Numbered from the stretch's first letter, positions 28,612-38,032 are shown. The stretch: 64,000 nucleotides of DNA from Candidatus Fokinia cryptica (GCF_034359305.1 NZ_CP110343.1:576182-640181), one strand, 5' to 3'. Notes: generated from the letters alone by a model not told the origin. Translations and numbers: made by a program.

Positions 28612-30036
28612 TTACTTAATCCTTAATCCAATGTACATCCTACTTTCCTTAGCTACTACGACTTTTACATATTTTTGTTCTCTTCTTTTTGCACTTGAAA
28701 TGGCCTTCTCAAAATCGCCTGTTGAAGTTACTTTAGTACCATCAACTTCTACTATCACATATCCAATCACAGGCTTTTGAGTATCCCAAAGAATAGAATC
28801 TTGCTCTATATCAACAATTACAAGACCATATGTAATTGTAGAAGGTATATGAAAGAGATCTCTTAATTCTTGAGTAATAGGTTTGACATAAGCACCCATT
28901 TCAAGTTTTGTACTCTTCTTCTTGATAGACTTTCCATATTGCTCTTCTTGTGCATCATTTTCATTATCAACCTTTTTCTCCACTCCAACATTCAGCATTA
29001 TCGAATTACCATTTCTTATTATTTTTACCGGCAACTTAATCCCAACATCACTCTCTCGTATGATTTTTGCAAGTTGCGCAGTATTGTTCACTACTTGTCC
29101 ATTTACTTCAAGTATTACATCACCTGCTTTTATACCATCCCTTTGAGCTATAGAGCCAGGAGCTACATCAGTCACTAAAACACCACTCATTTCATCTCGC
29201 AATTGTAACGATTTAGCAACATCTTCATCTAGTGCTTGTAACCACACTCCCCAATATCCTCTTTCAACTTTTCCGATTTTAATAAGTTGAAGAGCTATTT
29301 TTTGTACGCTATCACCCTGTATACCAAAAGATATTCCAGAAAAAGCCGAAGAACTTGGAAAAGTAGTAATAAACGCTAACATTCCTATGACATCACCATG
29401 AATATTACACATTGCTCCTCCTGAACTTCCCCTATTTGCTGACATATCTGTTTGCACATAACCATCACGACCTATATCCGAAATTACCCCACTTGTGAAT
29501 GACCACGAAAGAGCCATAGGAGAAGAAAATGCTACTACTGTTTGCCCAACCTTTACTTTACTAAAGTCAGCAAATTTCAAGTATGGCAAATTTGACTCTT
29601 TTACCTTTATTACCGCAACATCACTCATCTCATCATACCCTATAACTTTCGCATCTACCCTTCTTGTTCTTCCATTACTTCTTAAAAGAACACTTACTTT
29701 ACTTGCATCCTTAATTACATGAGCACACGTAACAATATATCCATCACTGGATATAATGAACCCAGAGCCAAAACCAAGTAATTTCTTACGAGATGGAACA
29801 CCTTCCTTCATATATTTCTCAAACTCTCGAAATAAATCATCAACCTCCATCACGGATTCTTTACTAGTATAATGCGCTCTCACTTCAACAGTTGCAGGAA
29901 GAATTTTTTCAGCAACCTGGCTTAAATCATAATGATATGGTGTAACAACACTCGCTTCATCTCCGTACGCTTCTGTACATATAACAAACAGAGAAAGAGA
30001 TGTAACCAAAGAGATAAGAAATTTAATGTAACACAT
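28612..30036 (-). CDS. degP: Periplasmic serine protease DegP/DegQ (HtrA)
   Basis: 474 residues. An N-terminal signal peptide (FLISLVTSLSLFVICTEAYG) sends it to the periplasm. The trypsin-like triad is H106 (VTCAHVIKD), D139 (DEMSDVAVIKV) and S205 in NRGSSGGAM; the usual GNSGGP has become GSSGGA, keeping the nucleophile. Two PDZ domains follow (about residues 265-355 and 380-470), the first with DGIKAGDVILEVNGQVVNN. HtrA proteases degrade or refold damaged envelope proteins. The neighbour upstream is an outer-membrane protein, a plausible client. Confidence 0.95.
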   Translation of the reverse strand: MCYIKFLISLVTSLSLFVICTEAYGDEASVVTPYHYDLSQVAEKILPATVEVRAHYTSKESVMEVDDLFREFEKYMKEGVPSRKKLLGFGSGFIISSDGYIVTCAHVIKDASKVSVLLRSNGRTRRVDAKVIGYDEMSDVAVIKVKESNLPYLKFADFSKVKVGQTVVAFSSPMALSWSFTSGVISDIGRDGYVQTDMSANRGSSGGAMCNIHGDVIGMLAFITTFPSSSAFSGISFGIQGDSVQKIALQLIKIGKVERGYWGVWLQALDEDVAKSLQLRDEMSGVLVTDVAPGSIAQRDGIKAGDVILEVNGQVVNNTAQLAKIIRESDVGIKLPVKIIRNGNSIMLNVGVEKKVDNENDAQEEQYGKSIKKKSTKLEMGAYVKPITQELRDLFHIPSTITYGLVIVDIEQDSILWDTQKPVIGYVIVEVDGTKVTSTGDFEKAISSAKRREQKYVKVVVAKESRMYIGLRIK

Positions 30037-30127
30037 AAGCCATAATTATTAATTTTAGAACTGAAACGACGGAACGGTGGGATTGTATAGCCTCACATCA
30101 TATAATGCAATAACATAGATAATTGCC

Positions 30128-31264
30128 TTAAAAATACCAATTCACTCCCCCAACAAAAGAAAAAACAAACTCTTTAGTACCTAACTTAAGATTACTGAAA
30201 TTATATACACTATCATTAAGTGAAGAAAGACTTTTTACCTGATTAATTTGAATGCATTTAGTACTACTTCCTACGATACGAGTCATAACTGATGTTGATG
30301 TAGTACCAGCATTATAAAAGGAATTTGCAGCATTATCGACTTGCAGCTCTCCAACATTTTTCTTCTTAATAATAGAACCAAAATTATCGCTCCCTAACAC
30401 CGATTGCTGTGAATCGAGAAAATTCCCCCAAAATCCAAAATACATACCTAATTTATTCCATAAATAGCCCACCCCAAGTTCTACACCAGGAGAGAAAAAC
30501 ATCTTATTATATGAAGTTCCAAATCCTATTGCAGACTCTACAGAAGCTAAGCTTGTACTTTGTACATATGCAGCATTAACTGGAGTCAAACATGTGCTAT
30601 CAGTATAAGCTGGCCCATATGCCGATACCATTTCCCAATCATCTGCTACAGACAGATCTAATTTTACCTGACTACCAAATGCATACGCTTTTAAGTAGCA
30701 ATATACTCCATTTAACGAGGTAAAATAATATTGATATTGCAAAAAGCCCCCTATATTAAGTCTGTCAACTTCCAGAGCAGTAGCAACATTACCCGAAGAT
30801 GGGGCACTACTACTATCATCTGAAGAAGAGGTATTATTACTCGTAGTGGTGTTATTGTTACTCGTAGTGGTAGTATAACCTACTGCTAAACCACACGAAA
30901 TAACATCAGTATCCTGAGCATACAAATTATACCCTACCTGAGCAAAAACACTATTACTTCTAACATTTTCTGCTAATGATATTATACTGGAGCCTCCTTG
31001 AACATTACCATCTAATGCATAAGGCACTACTGGTGCGGCAGTAGTAAGTTCGAAATTGGTAGATATTCCACCAGATATTCCAAAAAACGCTTTTTTTATA
31101 AGTGAAGCATCAAAACTTATGCTTTCTTTACGAAATACCTCCTGACTTTCATCTCGTTGCTTATTTAAAACATTTGCATAATTCTGAATAAGCTGCGTAT
31201 CATCTGCGCTAGCGGTAGAAAACACGATACATAATGGTATCACAACACAGAAAATACCACGCAT
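30128..31264 (-). CDS. Outer-membrane beta-barrel protein
   Basis: 378 residues. A signal peptide (GIFCVVIPLCIVFSTASADD) is followed by alternating amphipathic strands and a C-terminal strand ending FVGGVNWYF, with the terminal Phe that the BAM complex recognises. Residues about 131-160 form a low-complexity Asn/Thr/Ser loop encoded by a partly duplicated 21-bp sequence (30837-30871), probably surface-exposed. Rickettsiales carry surface antigens of this general form, but I cannot assign it to the Msp2/P44 or another named family. It lies 91 bp upstream of degP on the same strand. Confidence 0.75.
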   Translation of the reverse strand: MRGIFCVVIPLCIVFSTASADDTQLIQNYANVLNKQRDESQEVFRKESISFDASLIKKAFFGISGGISTNFELTTAAPVVPYALDGNVQGGSSIISLAENVRSNSVFAQVGYNLYAQDTDVISCGLAVGYTTTTSNNNTTTSNNTSSSDDSSSAPSSGNVATALEVDRLNIGGFLQYQYYFTSLNGVYCYLKAYAFGSQVKLDLSVADDWEMVSAYGPAYTDSTCLTPVNAAYVQSTSLASVESAIGFGTSYNKMFFSPGVELGVGYLWNKLGMYFGFWGNFLDSQQSVLGSDNFGSIIKKKNVGELQVDNAANSFYNAGTTSTSVMTRIVGSSTKCIQINQVKSLSSLNDSVYNFSNLKLGTKEFVFSFVGGVNWYF

Positions 31265-31325
31265 TAAATACTTTTATATGCATTGCTGTAATTAATAGTG
31301 ACATTCGCAAACCTAATATGCAATA

Positions 31326-32177
31326 TTATTCATTACCTAAATTTAATCTAATTGAAAAATCATCCAATATAAAAGCCATTTGCCGTATTGTAGCATGACA
31401 TACCATAACGATTATAGGTAAATTTAAGTGAAAACTATAAGAGACTGCCGTAGCAATACACCATAAAACTGTATCTTGCTCTGAAAAATTAGCCTTCATC
31501 GAAGTGATGAGTACAGGTACTTGATTATTCAACATATTAGTACGTAATTCACTAATTTGCATTGAACAATCATTATCAGCAATAAGCAATATTTCAGGAG
31601 AATCCCATCTTATCTTCGTAGAAAAATCATGGACGGATATCTTAACATACTTATTTTGAAAAGAGCAAAGATAAGATATCGACGAATCTGATTTTAAATC
31701 TACAGAAATTTTTCCTAAATTATCTAAAGAATGAAAGGATTTAGAACGGAGCTTATATACTCCGCAAGTCTTTTCTATTTCCCTAATAAGAAAGTCAACT
31801 ACGTCTTTGTTGATAAGATGCATTATCTGAAATGCTATCTCACCGCAATATATTATCTTAAATAGCTTTTCTATTTCTGATAATACGGCTTCTTTAAAAA
31901 GAGTTATTCCAATCAACTTTGCAGCAGAATTCCACATATCATCAGATATTTGCAAATCAGATATAAACCTTCTCTCTGCTAAATAATTTCCGCAAACTTT
32001 AATGTAATTATCAGCAATCAACAACTTATTTAAAACAACTGCATATCCAAATTCTCTATATTTTGCTACTATAATGTTAGCAATGATCGATGCATCACAG
32101 TACGACATCACATCATCTACTTTTGACAAAGCATATAGCTTAGTCCTTGTAAGAGATAAGTTTTTGCTATCTGACAT
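31326..32177 (-). CDS. Protein of unknown function
   Basis: 283 residues, no signal peptide and no membrane helix. The N-terminal ~150 residues look helical. The C-terminal part has alternating strand and helix character (PEILLIADNDCSMQISEL, then VPVLITSM and LNLPIIVMVCHA), perhaps a Rossmann-like fold. I do not recognise the family. It starts 3 bp after plsY stops and is very probably in the secF-plsY transcript. Intact, with a normal ATG. Confidence 0.75.
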   Translation of the reverse strand: MSDSKNLSLTRTKLYALSKVDDVMSYCDASIIANIIVAKYREFGYAVVLNKLLIADNYIKVCGNYLAERRFISDLQISDDMWNSAAKLIGITLFKEAVLSEIEKLFKIIYCGEIAFQIMHLINKDVVDFLIREIEKTCGVYKLRSKSFHSLDNLGKISVDLKSDSSISYLCSFQNKYVKISVHDFSTKIRWDSPEILLIADNDCSMQISELRTNMLNNQVPVLITSMKANFSEQDTVLWCIATAVSYSFHLNLPIIVMVCHATIRQMAFILDDFSIRLNLGNE

Positions 32178-32180
32178 ACT

Positions 32181-32771
32181 TTAATGCGTAAAATTTCTTT
32201 TATGTGCAAAGGTAATCATTTGAAAGGAGAATGTGAAAACCATACAGGCAATAGTAGCAAAAATACCACCTTCACACTTTATTATCTGAATATACATAGC
32301 CCATATCATACACAATGATGATAAAGCTACATTTCTTACTAGTAAAAAAACATTCAACCATACAATTACACCGAGTAATGCAGAAAGTGGAGATAATCCT
32401 AGTGTAACACCTAACGCAGTAGCTACCCCCTTACCTCCTTGATACATAACAAGTGGTCTTATATGTCCTATAATAGCGAGAGCACCACATATCAATGCCA
32501 TACTAAATTTACCAAATATCAGAATGCTTATAGATGTATTTTGAGATAAGTAATACAATCCGGAAACAACTGCAAATCCTTTGCTACAATCTAAGAAAAG
32601 AGTGATTGCTGCTGGTATAGCACCTCCAGCTCTATAAACATTAGTAGCACCTATATTCCCCGAGCCAACACTGCGTAAATCCTCAAGCCCAAAAAGAGCT
32701 TCTATCGCTTTTCCAAAACATATGGAGCCAACAAGATAACAAACAACACAATATAGAAAATATATCTTCAT
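32181..32771 (-). CDS. plsY: Acyl-phosphate glycerol-3-phosphate acyltransferase PlsY
   Basis: 196 residues with about five membrane helices. PlsY acylates sn-glycerol-3-phosphate with acyl-phosphate, the first step of phosphatidic acid synthesis. The three conserved motifs are GSGNIGATNVYRAGG, the central HIRPLVMYQGGKGVATALG, and the N-terminal LVGSICFGKAI. PlsX, which makes acyl-phosphate, is not in the window. secF lies 22 bp upstream. Confidence 0.93.
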   Translation of the reverse strand: MKIYFLYCVVCYLVGSICFGKAIEALFGLEDLRSVGSGNIGATNVYRAGGAIPAAITLFLDCSKGFAVVSGLYYLSQNTSISILIFGKFSMALICGALAIIGHIRPLVMYQGGKGVATALGVTLGLSPLSALLGVIVWLNVFLLVRNVALSSLCMIWAMYIQIIKCEGGIFATIACMVFTFSFQMITFAHKRNFTH

Positions 32772-32793
32772 ATTTACAAGATGAAAAAAAACA

Positions 32794-33663
32794 TTAAAGC
32801 TTTAATTTTGGACTGAATAATAGCACAATAGGAGCTGATATAAAAATAGAAGAATAGGTACCAAATGCTATTCCAAACGTCGTAATATAGCTGAAACTCC
32901 TGAGTTTTTCATCACCAAAGAGCAATAACACTACACACACAATTATAGTACTCGCTACTGTCATTGTAGTGCGAGAAAGTGTTTGATTGATACTAGAATT
33001 AATAACATCAGATAATGGCACATTGCTTTTAGAATTTTCCCTTATCCTATCATATATTACAACACTATCATTAATAGAGTACCCTATTACTGTCAACAAA
33101 GCAGCTATCGAAGCACTATCAAATTCATACCCAAAAGTCGAGCAAAATCCCACCGTAACTACAGCATCATGCACAAGACTTATCAGTACACCAATTGCAA
33201 ATTCCATTTTAAACCTTAACCACGTGTATATCATAATACCTAGAAGCGCAACAATTATCGCAAAATAGCTTCTATGCAAAAGCTCACTTCCTAGTTTAGG
33301 GCCTATATACTGCATACTCTCTATAGTTGGGTTATATTCCTTTAAACTATCAAGCACCATTCTACTTAAATTTTTCACATTGTTCTCCGCGCCTCCTACC
33401 CTAACGAGAAAAAGCTCCCTATCCGTTATATAGTGATTTTGCACTTTTTTTATTTCACTTAAATTTTTTACAAAAGGCTTTAATTTTTGCTCTAGAATAT
33501 CTCTATTTATTTGGTTGTTAGCTGTAAGTTCCATCACAATACCACCTGTAAAATCCACACTATAATTCAACCCTTTATAAAGAAAAATGAAAACTGAATA
33601 AGTTGTTAGTATGATACTTAGGAGTACTGCCCAACGAAAATAGCGGACAAAATTGAAATTCAT
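32794..33663 (-). CDS. secF: Protein translocase subunit SecF
   Basis: 289 residues from the ATG at 33663 (MNFNFVRYFRWAVLL); a GTG at 33675 would add four residues. SecF works with SecD to use the proton gradient in late steps of Sec export. One membrane helix, a periplasmic domain that begins with the signature VDFTGGIVMEL, then five more helices with VIGYSINDSVVIYDRIRE and SRTTMTVAST. It heads the secF-plsY-unknown run on the minus strand. secD is not adjacent. Confidence 0.94.
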   Translation of the reverse strand: MNFNFVRYFRWAVLLSIILTTYSVFIFLYKGLNYSVDFTGGIVMELTANNQINRDILEQKLKPFVKNLSEIKKVQNHYITDRELFLVRVGGAENNVKNLSRMVLDSLKEYNPTIESMQYIGPKLGSELLHRSYFAIIVALLGIMIYTWLRFKMEFAIGVLISLVHDAVVTVGFCSTFGYEFDSASIAALLTVIGYSINDSVVIYDRIRENSKSNVPLSDVINSSINQTLSRTTMTVASTIIVCVVLLLFGDEKLRSFSYITTFGIAFGTYSSIFISAPIVLLFSPKLKL

Positions 33664-33888
33664 GTTACTCAACACTGTAATATTCTAACTTATAAATCAT
33701 CGTAGGACTTATCTTAATTATTTGAATGCTCCTAATGCAATTAAAAACTGCTTGTTTTTTTAACAATCAGCACATCGCAGACCATTTGAGGTAAACACAG
33801 AATAGTATTACTTCATAAGTGAAAGTTGTTTTGTTATTTAGCAGAAAAACATAATCCAAATAATGACGAACAAAATCCTCTCATTTTC

Positions 33889-33916
33889 TTGACTAATATG
33901 CTATTTTTCCTATCCT
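33889..33916 (+). promoter_or_regulatory. Candidate promoter for the Pro/Thr-repeat gene
   Basis: TTGACT (33889-33894) with a 16-bp spacer and TATCCT (33911-33916) lies 27 bp before the ATG at 33944. The whole 268-bp divergent region between secF and this gene was read on both strands; apart from this and a T-rich stretch near 33753 I see nothing in it, and no RNA gene. Confidence 0.35.
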
Positions 33917-33943
33917 TCTATTAAGGTAATTACGGCAGTAAAA

Positions 33944-35200
33944 ATGAAATCAAAAATCTTTAATTTCTTCGTGATAGCATCGGTATGTATTGCAAATACT
34001 ACATATGTTCAAGCTAAAGACCAATCAAATTCTTCAACAGTAGATAATCTTAACGATAGCTCACCTCAAGTAAATAGCACTACAAATACGTCCTCCACAC
34101 CATCAACCACACAGTCCACACAGCAAAACGTTACAGCCACTCCACCTCAACCACCTCAAATAAATAACACTACAAATACGTCATCCACACCATCAACCAC
34201 ACAGTCCACACAACAAAACATTACAACCACTCCACCTCAACCACCTCAAGTAAATAACACTACAAATACGTCATCCACACCATCAACCACACAGTCCACA
34301 CAACAAAACATTACAACCACTCCACCTCAACCACCTCAAGTAAATAACACTACAAATACGTCATCCACACCATCAACCACACAGTCCACACAACAAAACA
34401 TTACAACCACTCCACCTCAACCACCTCAAGTAAATAACACTACAAATACGTCATCCACACCATCAACCACACAGTCCACACAGCAAAACATTACAACCAC
34501 TCCACCTCAACCACCTCAAGTAAATAACACTACAAATACGTCATCCACACCATCAACCACACAGTCCACACAGCAAAACATTACAGCCACTCCACCTCAA
34601 CCATCTCAAATAAATAATAACACTGCAAATACATCATCTACATCATCAACCACACAACAAAATATTACAGCCACTCCACCTCAACCACCTCAAGTAAATA
34701 ACACTGCAAATACGTCCTCCACACCATCAACCACAACTCAGAAACATGAAGAAAGTACACAAGAGAAAGATGTTAATGAAGTACATATCATAGCTCATTA
34801 TGACAATTGGAAGCTCGTTTCATCAGAAAAAGGAAATTTCATTATAGGTACTGAAAATAACTCCCACAACAGTACTGCATATATCGCTTTGGAGAAAAGA
34901 AAAAATGGTAAATTTTCTATATCTATATGCAGTAGCAATGAAATAGAAATGGATAAGAACGCTAGTATCACAGTAAATAATAAATCATTTATACTATTCA
35001 ATGGTGATAACGTGTACTGTGCGACTAGTTACGATAAAGAACAAGACGAAGCAATAATATCTAACATACAAGCTACTTGCACAACTTCAGAACCAAATGC
35101 AATCTTAGCATTTATTACTAAGAACTCAGGAACGATTGAAATTCCAATACCAGTTAATAGCTTTAAACGTATCTATGATGTCGCAAAGAAAATTTCGTAA
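33944..35200 (+). CDS. Secreted Pro/Thr-repeat protein with IalB-like domain
   Basis: 418 residues. A signal peptide (IFNFFVIASVCIANTTYVQA) is followed by a Thr/Ser/Pro/Gln/Asn-rich repeat region at about residues 44-265, then a globular domain at about 275-418. That domain has the order of an invasion-associated locus B domain: DNWKLVSSE near its start, a Lys-rich strand region, ITVNNKSFILFNGDNVYCAT, DEAIISNIQ, and a final IPIPVNSFKRIYDVAKKI that corresponds to the family's SLxGFxxAxxxI ending. IalB proteins are periplasmic or surface proteins linked to host-cell entry in Bartonella. The repeat region may act as a flexible stalk. The domain call rests on pattern, not on a profile search. Confidence 0.7.
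   Translation: MKSKIFNFFVIASVCIANTTYVQAKDQSNSSTVDNLNDSSPQVNSTTNTSSTPSTTQSTQQNVTATPPQPPQINNTTNTSSTPSTTQSTQQNITTTPPQPPQVNNTTNTSSTPSTTQSTQQNITTTPPQPPQVNNTTNTSSTPSTTQSTQQNITTTPPQPPQVNNTTNTSSTPSTTQSTQQNITTTPPQPPQVNNTTNTSSTPSTTQSTQQNITATPPQPSQINNNTANTSSTSSTTQQNITATPPQPPQVNNTANTSSTPSTTTQKHEESTQEKDVNEVHIIAHYDNWKLVSSEKGNFIIGTENNSHNSTAYIALEKRKNGKFSISICSSNEIEMDKNASITVNNKSFILFNGDNVYCATSYDKEQDEAIISNIQATCTTSEPNAILAFITKNSGTIEIPIPVNSFKRIYDVAKKIS
34073..34738 (+). repeat. 90-bp tandem repeat coding a 30-residue Pro/Thr unit
   Basis: Six full 90-bp units run from 34073 to 34612, then an 84-bp degenerate unit (34613-34696) and a partial one. Four of the central units encode identical peptides (NNTTNTSSTPSTTQSTQQ followed by NITTTPPQPPQV) and differ by only one or two bases, so copy number has changed recently and probably varies between strains. 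Confidence 0.92.
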
Positions 35201-35218
35201 CAATTATAAAAAAATAAA

Positions 35219-36520
35219 GTGAAAATCCTTGATAATTTGCAAGATCTACAAAATTTTCAAAACTTTTTCCAAAAAAGACTAACTAAAAATAGGGCTGTAT
35301 TAGTAAGAGTGGATTTTAATATGCCAACTGATCAAAGTGGGCGAATTACAAATTTTCAAAGATTAGAAAAAGCTCAAGATACAATAAATTTCATTCTCGA
35401 ATGTGGTGGTATTCCTGTGCTTTTATCCCATCTTGGAAAGAAGTACGAAAAATTTGAAATGCATATCAAACAGATAAATTCATATCTCAAAAATAATAAA
35501 TTTCACGAACTACACTTAGTAACCGAAAGAAGTAACTTCTCAGAACAGATAACAGCATTGCAAAAGCTTCTTTCAATCACTGAAGAAACAGAAAAAAAAG
35601 TATTTCTTATTGAAAATATGAGATTATATGAAGAAGAGGAAAAAAATTCTGATGAAGCAGCGCAAATGCTAATTTCAGAAATCTCCGAATTCTACATTAA
35701 TGAAGCATTTTCGTGTTGTCATAGAAAGCATATGTCAATGTATTCCCTTCCAATGCATACTACTTATAAATTTTGTGGAATTCGTCTCATACAAGAATTG
35801 CAAGCTATATTACCACTTATGAAGGTAAATTTTGAAGATACTACAATTATCCTTGGTGGAGCTAAAATATCGACAAAACTACCGTTAATAAAATTTATGA
35901 TTGGAAAAGTAAGAAATATTATAGTGTCAGGTGGTATTGCTAATACACTTTTAAAGTACGGGTTTAATTATAATACAGGTTCTTCTTTGACAGAAATAGG
36001 AATGGAATTAGAGATAAATAATTTACTCTGTAATAAAAATTGTAAAATCGTTCCAATTAACCTTTATAAAGAAGATTCTGAAATAACACAAATTTTATTA
36101 CCATCAGATTTTCATATTTCTGAGGATAGTAGAAAAAACTTAGAAATACTGAAAATTAACATACAAGAATTAAACATAAACAAACAGCAATTCTCAATTT
36201 TTGATATAGGCAATGCTACAAATTCCGCTATAGAAAATATCTTACAAATACAAAAAACAGTAATATGGAACGGACCACTAGGAATGTATGAGAATGAAAA
36301 ATTCAAACAAGGAACTGATCATGTTATGAATATATTATCCAGACTCACGAAAAATGGCACTATTAAAAGCTTTATAGGAGGAGGTGATACAATAGCATGC
36401 ATCAAAAATGAACATAACATAACTCATATATCAGATGGTGGTGGCTCATTCATCTCATTTCTCAGTGGTAACGTCCTACCAGGTTTAGCTAGCATGCTAA
36501 ATACTTCAAATTCTCCTTGA
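35219..36520 (+). CDS. pgk: Phosphoglycerate kinase
   Basis: 433 residues from a GTG at 35219. It transfers phosphate between 1,3-bisphosphoglycerate and ADP; in Rickettsiales it often works towards gluconeogenesis. Motifs are LVRVDFNMPTDQSGRI in the N-terminal domain, VLLSHLGKK, ILGGAKISTKLPLI, VIWNGPLGMYENEKF, and the nucleotide-binding GGGDTIACIK with HISDGGGSFISFLSG. The usual DAF in NDAFGTAHR is NEAFSCCHR here. It starts 18 bp after the repeat gene and could share its transcript. Confidence 0.94.
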   Translation: MKILDNLQDLQNFQNFFQKRLTKNRAVLVRVDFNMPTDQSGRITNFQRLEKAQDTINFILECGGIPVLLSHLGKKYEKFEMHIKQINSYLKNNKFHELHLVTERSNFSEQITALQKLLSITEETEKKVFLIENMRLYEEEEKNSDEAAQMLISEISEFYINEAFSCCHRKHMSMYSLPMHTTYKFCGIRLIQELQAILPLMKVNFEDTTIILGGAKISTKLPLIKFMIGKVRNIIVSGGIANTLLKYGFNYNTGSSLTEIGMELEINNLLCNKNCKIVPINLYKEDSEITQILLPSDFHISEDSRKNLEILKINIQELNINKQQFSIFDIGNATNSAIENILQIQKTVIWNGPLGMYENEKFKQGTDHVMNILSRLTKNGTIKSFIGGGDTIACIKNEHNITHISDGGGSFISFLSGNVLPGLASMLNTSNSP

Positions 36521-36545
36521 AAACTAGTTCACATTCTTCCGTCAC

Positions 36546-37079
36546 TCATTTAATAGAATCTAGATCAGATTGATTGCATATACCTAGAAGTACAGGATCT
36601 TTTGGCTCTAATTCTTCATAATTCCAGTGAGTTTTAGTTCTTATAGAGTCGACTAATTTTTCAGTTGTACCAAGAATTTTTGCTATTTCTTTAGAATTTG
36701 CAGTCGAGAATCTGTTGATAACCCACAATATCGCATTCGCTTTTTCTCTCCTCAATGCAACAGGAGTGTATTTCTTTGCTTTATTCTTAGTAAAGAGTAC
36801 ACCTTTCATTATTTCAGACATCTTTAAGGTACTGTTTACATCATTTTCGCATCTTTTAATTTCTTCTGCAGCAAGTTGTCCCATGCTAATGGGACTTATA
36901 GGTGTAATCTTCCTCCCTAATTCATCATCCGCCATAGCTTGTACTTCCAAAAGGTGCAACTTACAAAAAGTAGCAATCTGCGTAAAAGTCAACTTTGTAT
37001 TAAGGATCAACCACATAGCGGTAGCTTTAGGCATAACAGGTTTTGCATTAAAGTCGCCGACTTTCTTTTTTACAGCCAT
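36546..37079 (-). CDS. trcR: Cell-cycle transcriptional regulator TrcR (DUF1013)
   Basis: 177 residues. The N-terminus MPKATAMWLILNTKLTFTQI, the segment ADDELGRKITPISPISMGQL and the C-terminal TPVALRREKANAILWVINRF plus ILGTTEKLVDSIRTKTHWN match the DUF1013 family, an almost universal alphaproteobacterial protein named TrcR in Rhodobacter. It carries two helix-turn-helix-like parts and is thought to influence cell-cycle transcription. It is convergent with pgk. Confidence 0.85.
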   Translation of the reverse strand: MAVKKKVGDFNAKPVMPKATAMWLILNTKLTFTQIATFCKLHLLEVQAMADDELGRKITPISPISMGQLAAEEIKRCENDVNSTLKMSEIMKGVLFTKNKAKKYTPVALRREKANAILWVINRFSTANSKEIAKILGTTEKLVDSIRTKTHWNYEELEPKDPVLLGICNQSDLDSIK

Positions 37080-37287
37080 AAATTTTATTATTATTCACGT
37101 CTTTTCACGCTATTCTACAGCAGTTCTCATAAAGATTAAAGATTGAATTAGTAAAATTCAATAAAGCAAAGCATTTTAAAACGGTAAATACACTCAACAT
37201 TACTGAATTGCATATTCCACAGATTGCAATTCATCATACATTATGATACGCTCAACGCGTTCGTTATTATTACGGAATTTTCTCAAT

Positions 37288-37947
37288 ATGGGACAGAAAG
37301 CTAATCCAGTAGGTCTAAGATTAGGCATTAACAGAAGTACTGATTCGATGTGGTACGCGTCTAAAACAGATTACCCTCGCATTTTACGTCAGGATATTGC
37401 TATACGTGAACTTATAGAACGACGTTTCGGAGGTGCTTTGATATCTAAAATTGAGATGCGTCGTTCTTCGTCTAAGTTGAATGTGAGAATTGTCGCTGCG
37501 AAAGCTATGATGATATTGGGTAAGAACGGTTCTGAGGTAGAAGTTCTCAAAAAGAGTATTATTGGTATTGTAGATCATGGATTAGAAGTGGATATTAATA
37601 TAGACACAGAAAAGAAGCCTTTGCTACAATCTAGAGTTGTAGCAAAGATGATTTCTCAACAACTTGAGCAGAGAGTAGCTCCAAAACAAGCAATGAAAAA
37701 GGCTATTAGAGATGTCATGAAATCTGGAGCATACGGAGTGAGAATTGCTATAAGTGGTAGATTAGGAGGAGCTGAAATAGCAAGAACGGAATGGCAAAAA
37801 GACGGGAGCGTGCCACTTCACACACTGAGAATGCCGATCGAAAAGAGTAATGCGATTGCTCGTACTACATATGGTGTGCTTGGAGTTGCTGTTATTATAG
37901 CGGCTCATCCAAACAGTATACGTGAAGAAGAACAACGATCTAATTAA
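37288..37947 (+). CDS. rpsC: 30S ribosomal protein S3
   Basis: 219 residues from the ATG at 37288, which gives the standard MGQKANPVGLRLGINRS start. The frame extends 15 codons further to an ATG at 37243, but the resulting leader is not part of S3. The KH domain contains IMILGKNGSEV-like MMILGKNGSEVEVLKK, and the C-terminal domain has GAYGVRIAISGRLGGAEIAR. It is normally between rplV and rplP in the S10 operon. Here it stands alone, between trcR and the rpoC fragment. Codon choice looks a little richer in GC than in the neighbours. Confidence 0.97.
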   Translation: MGQKANPVGLRLGINRSTDSMWYASKTDYPRILRQDIAIRELIERRFGGALISKIEMRRSSSKLNVRIVAAKAMMILGKNGSEVEVLKKSIIGIVDHGLEVDINIDTEKKPLLQSRVVAKMISQQLEQRVAPKQAMKKAIRDVMKSGAYGVRIAISGRLGGAEIARTEWQKDGSVPLHTLRMPIEKSNAIARTTYGVLGVAVIIAAHPNSIREEEQRSN

Positions 37948-38032
37948 GATTAATAAGGGAAGCGCCTTAAAACAGCGAACTTCTCATGTTTCTTCTCTTT
38001 TAGCATGTGTGGTAGTGTTAATAAGATGGAGC

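Noticed and set aside
33676-33943. Possible RNA gene in the secF divergent region
   Set aside because: No cloverleaf or long stable stem could be drawn on either strand.
37243-37287. Upstream ATG adding 15 residues to S3
   Set aside because: S3 proteins start MGQKANP; the leader is not similar to anything and contains no ribosomal element.
37950-37975. Short hairpin TAAGG-GAAGCG-CCTTA after rpsC
   Set aside because: Only five base pairs with no U-run; not enough to call a terminator.
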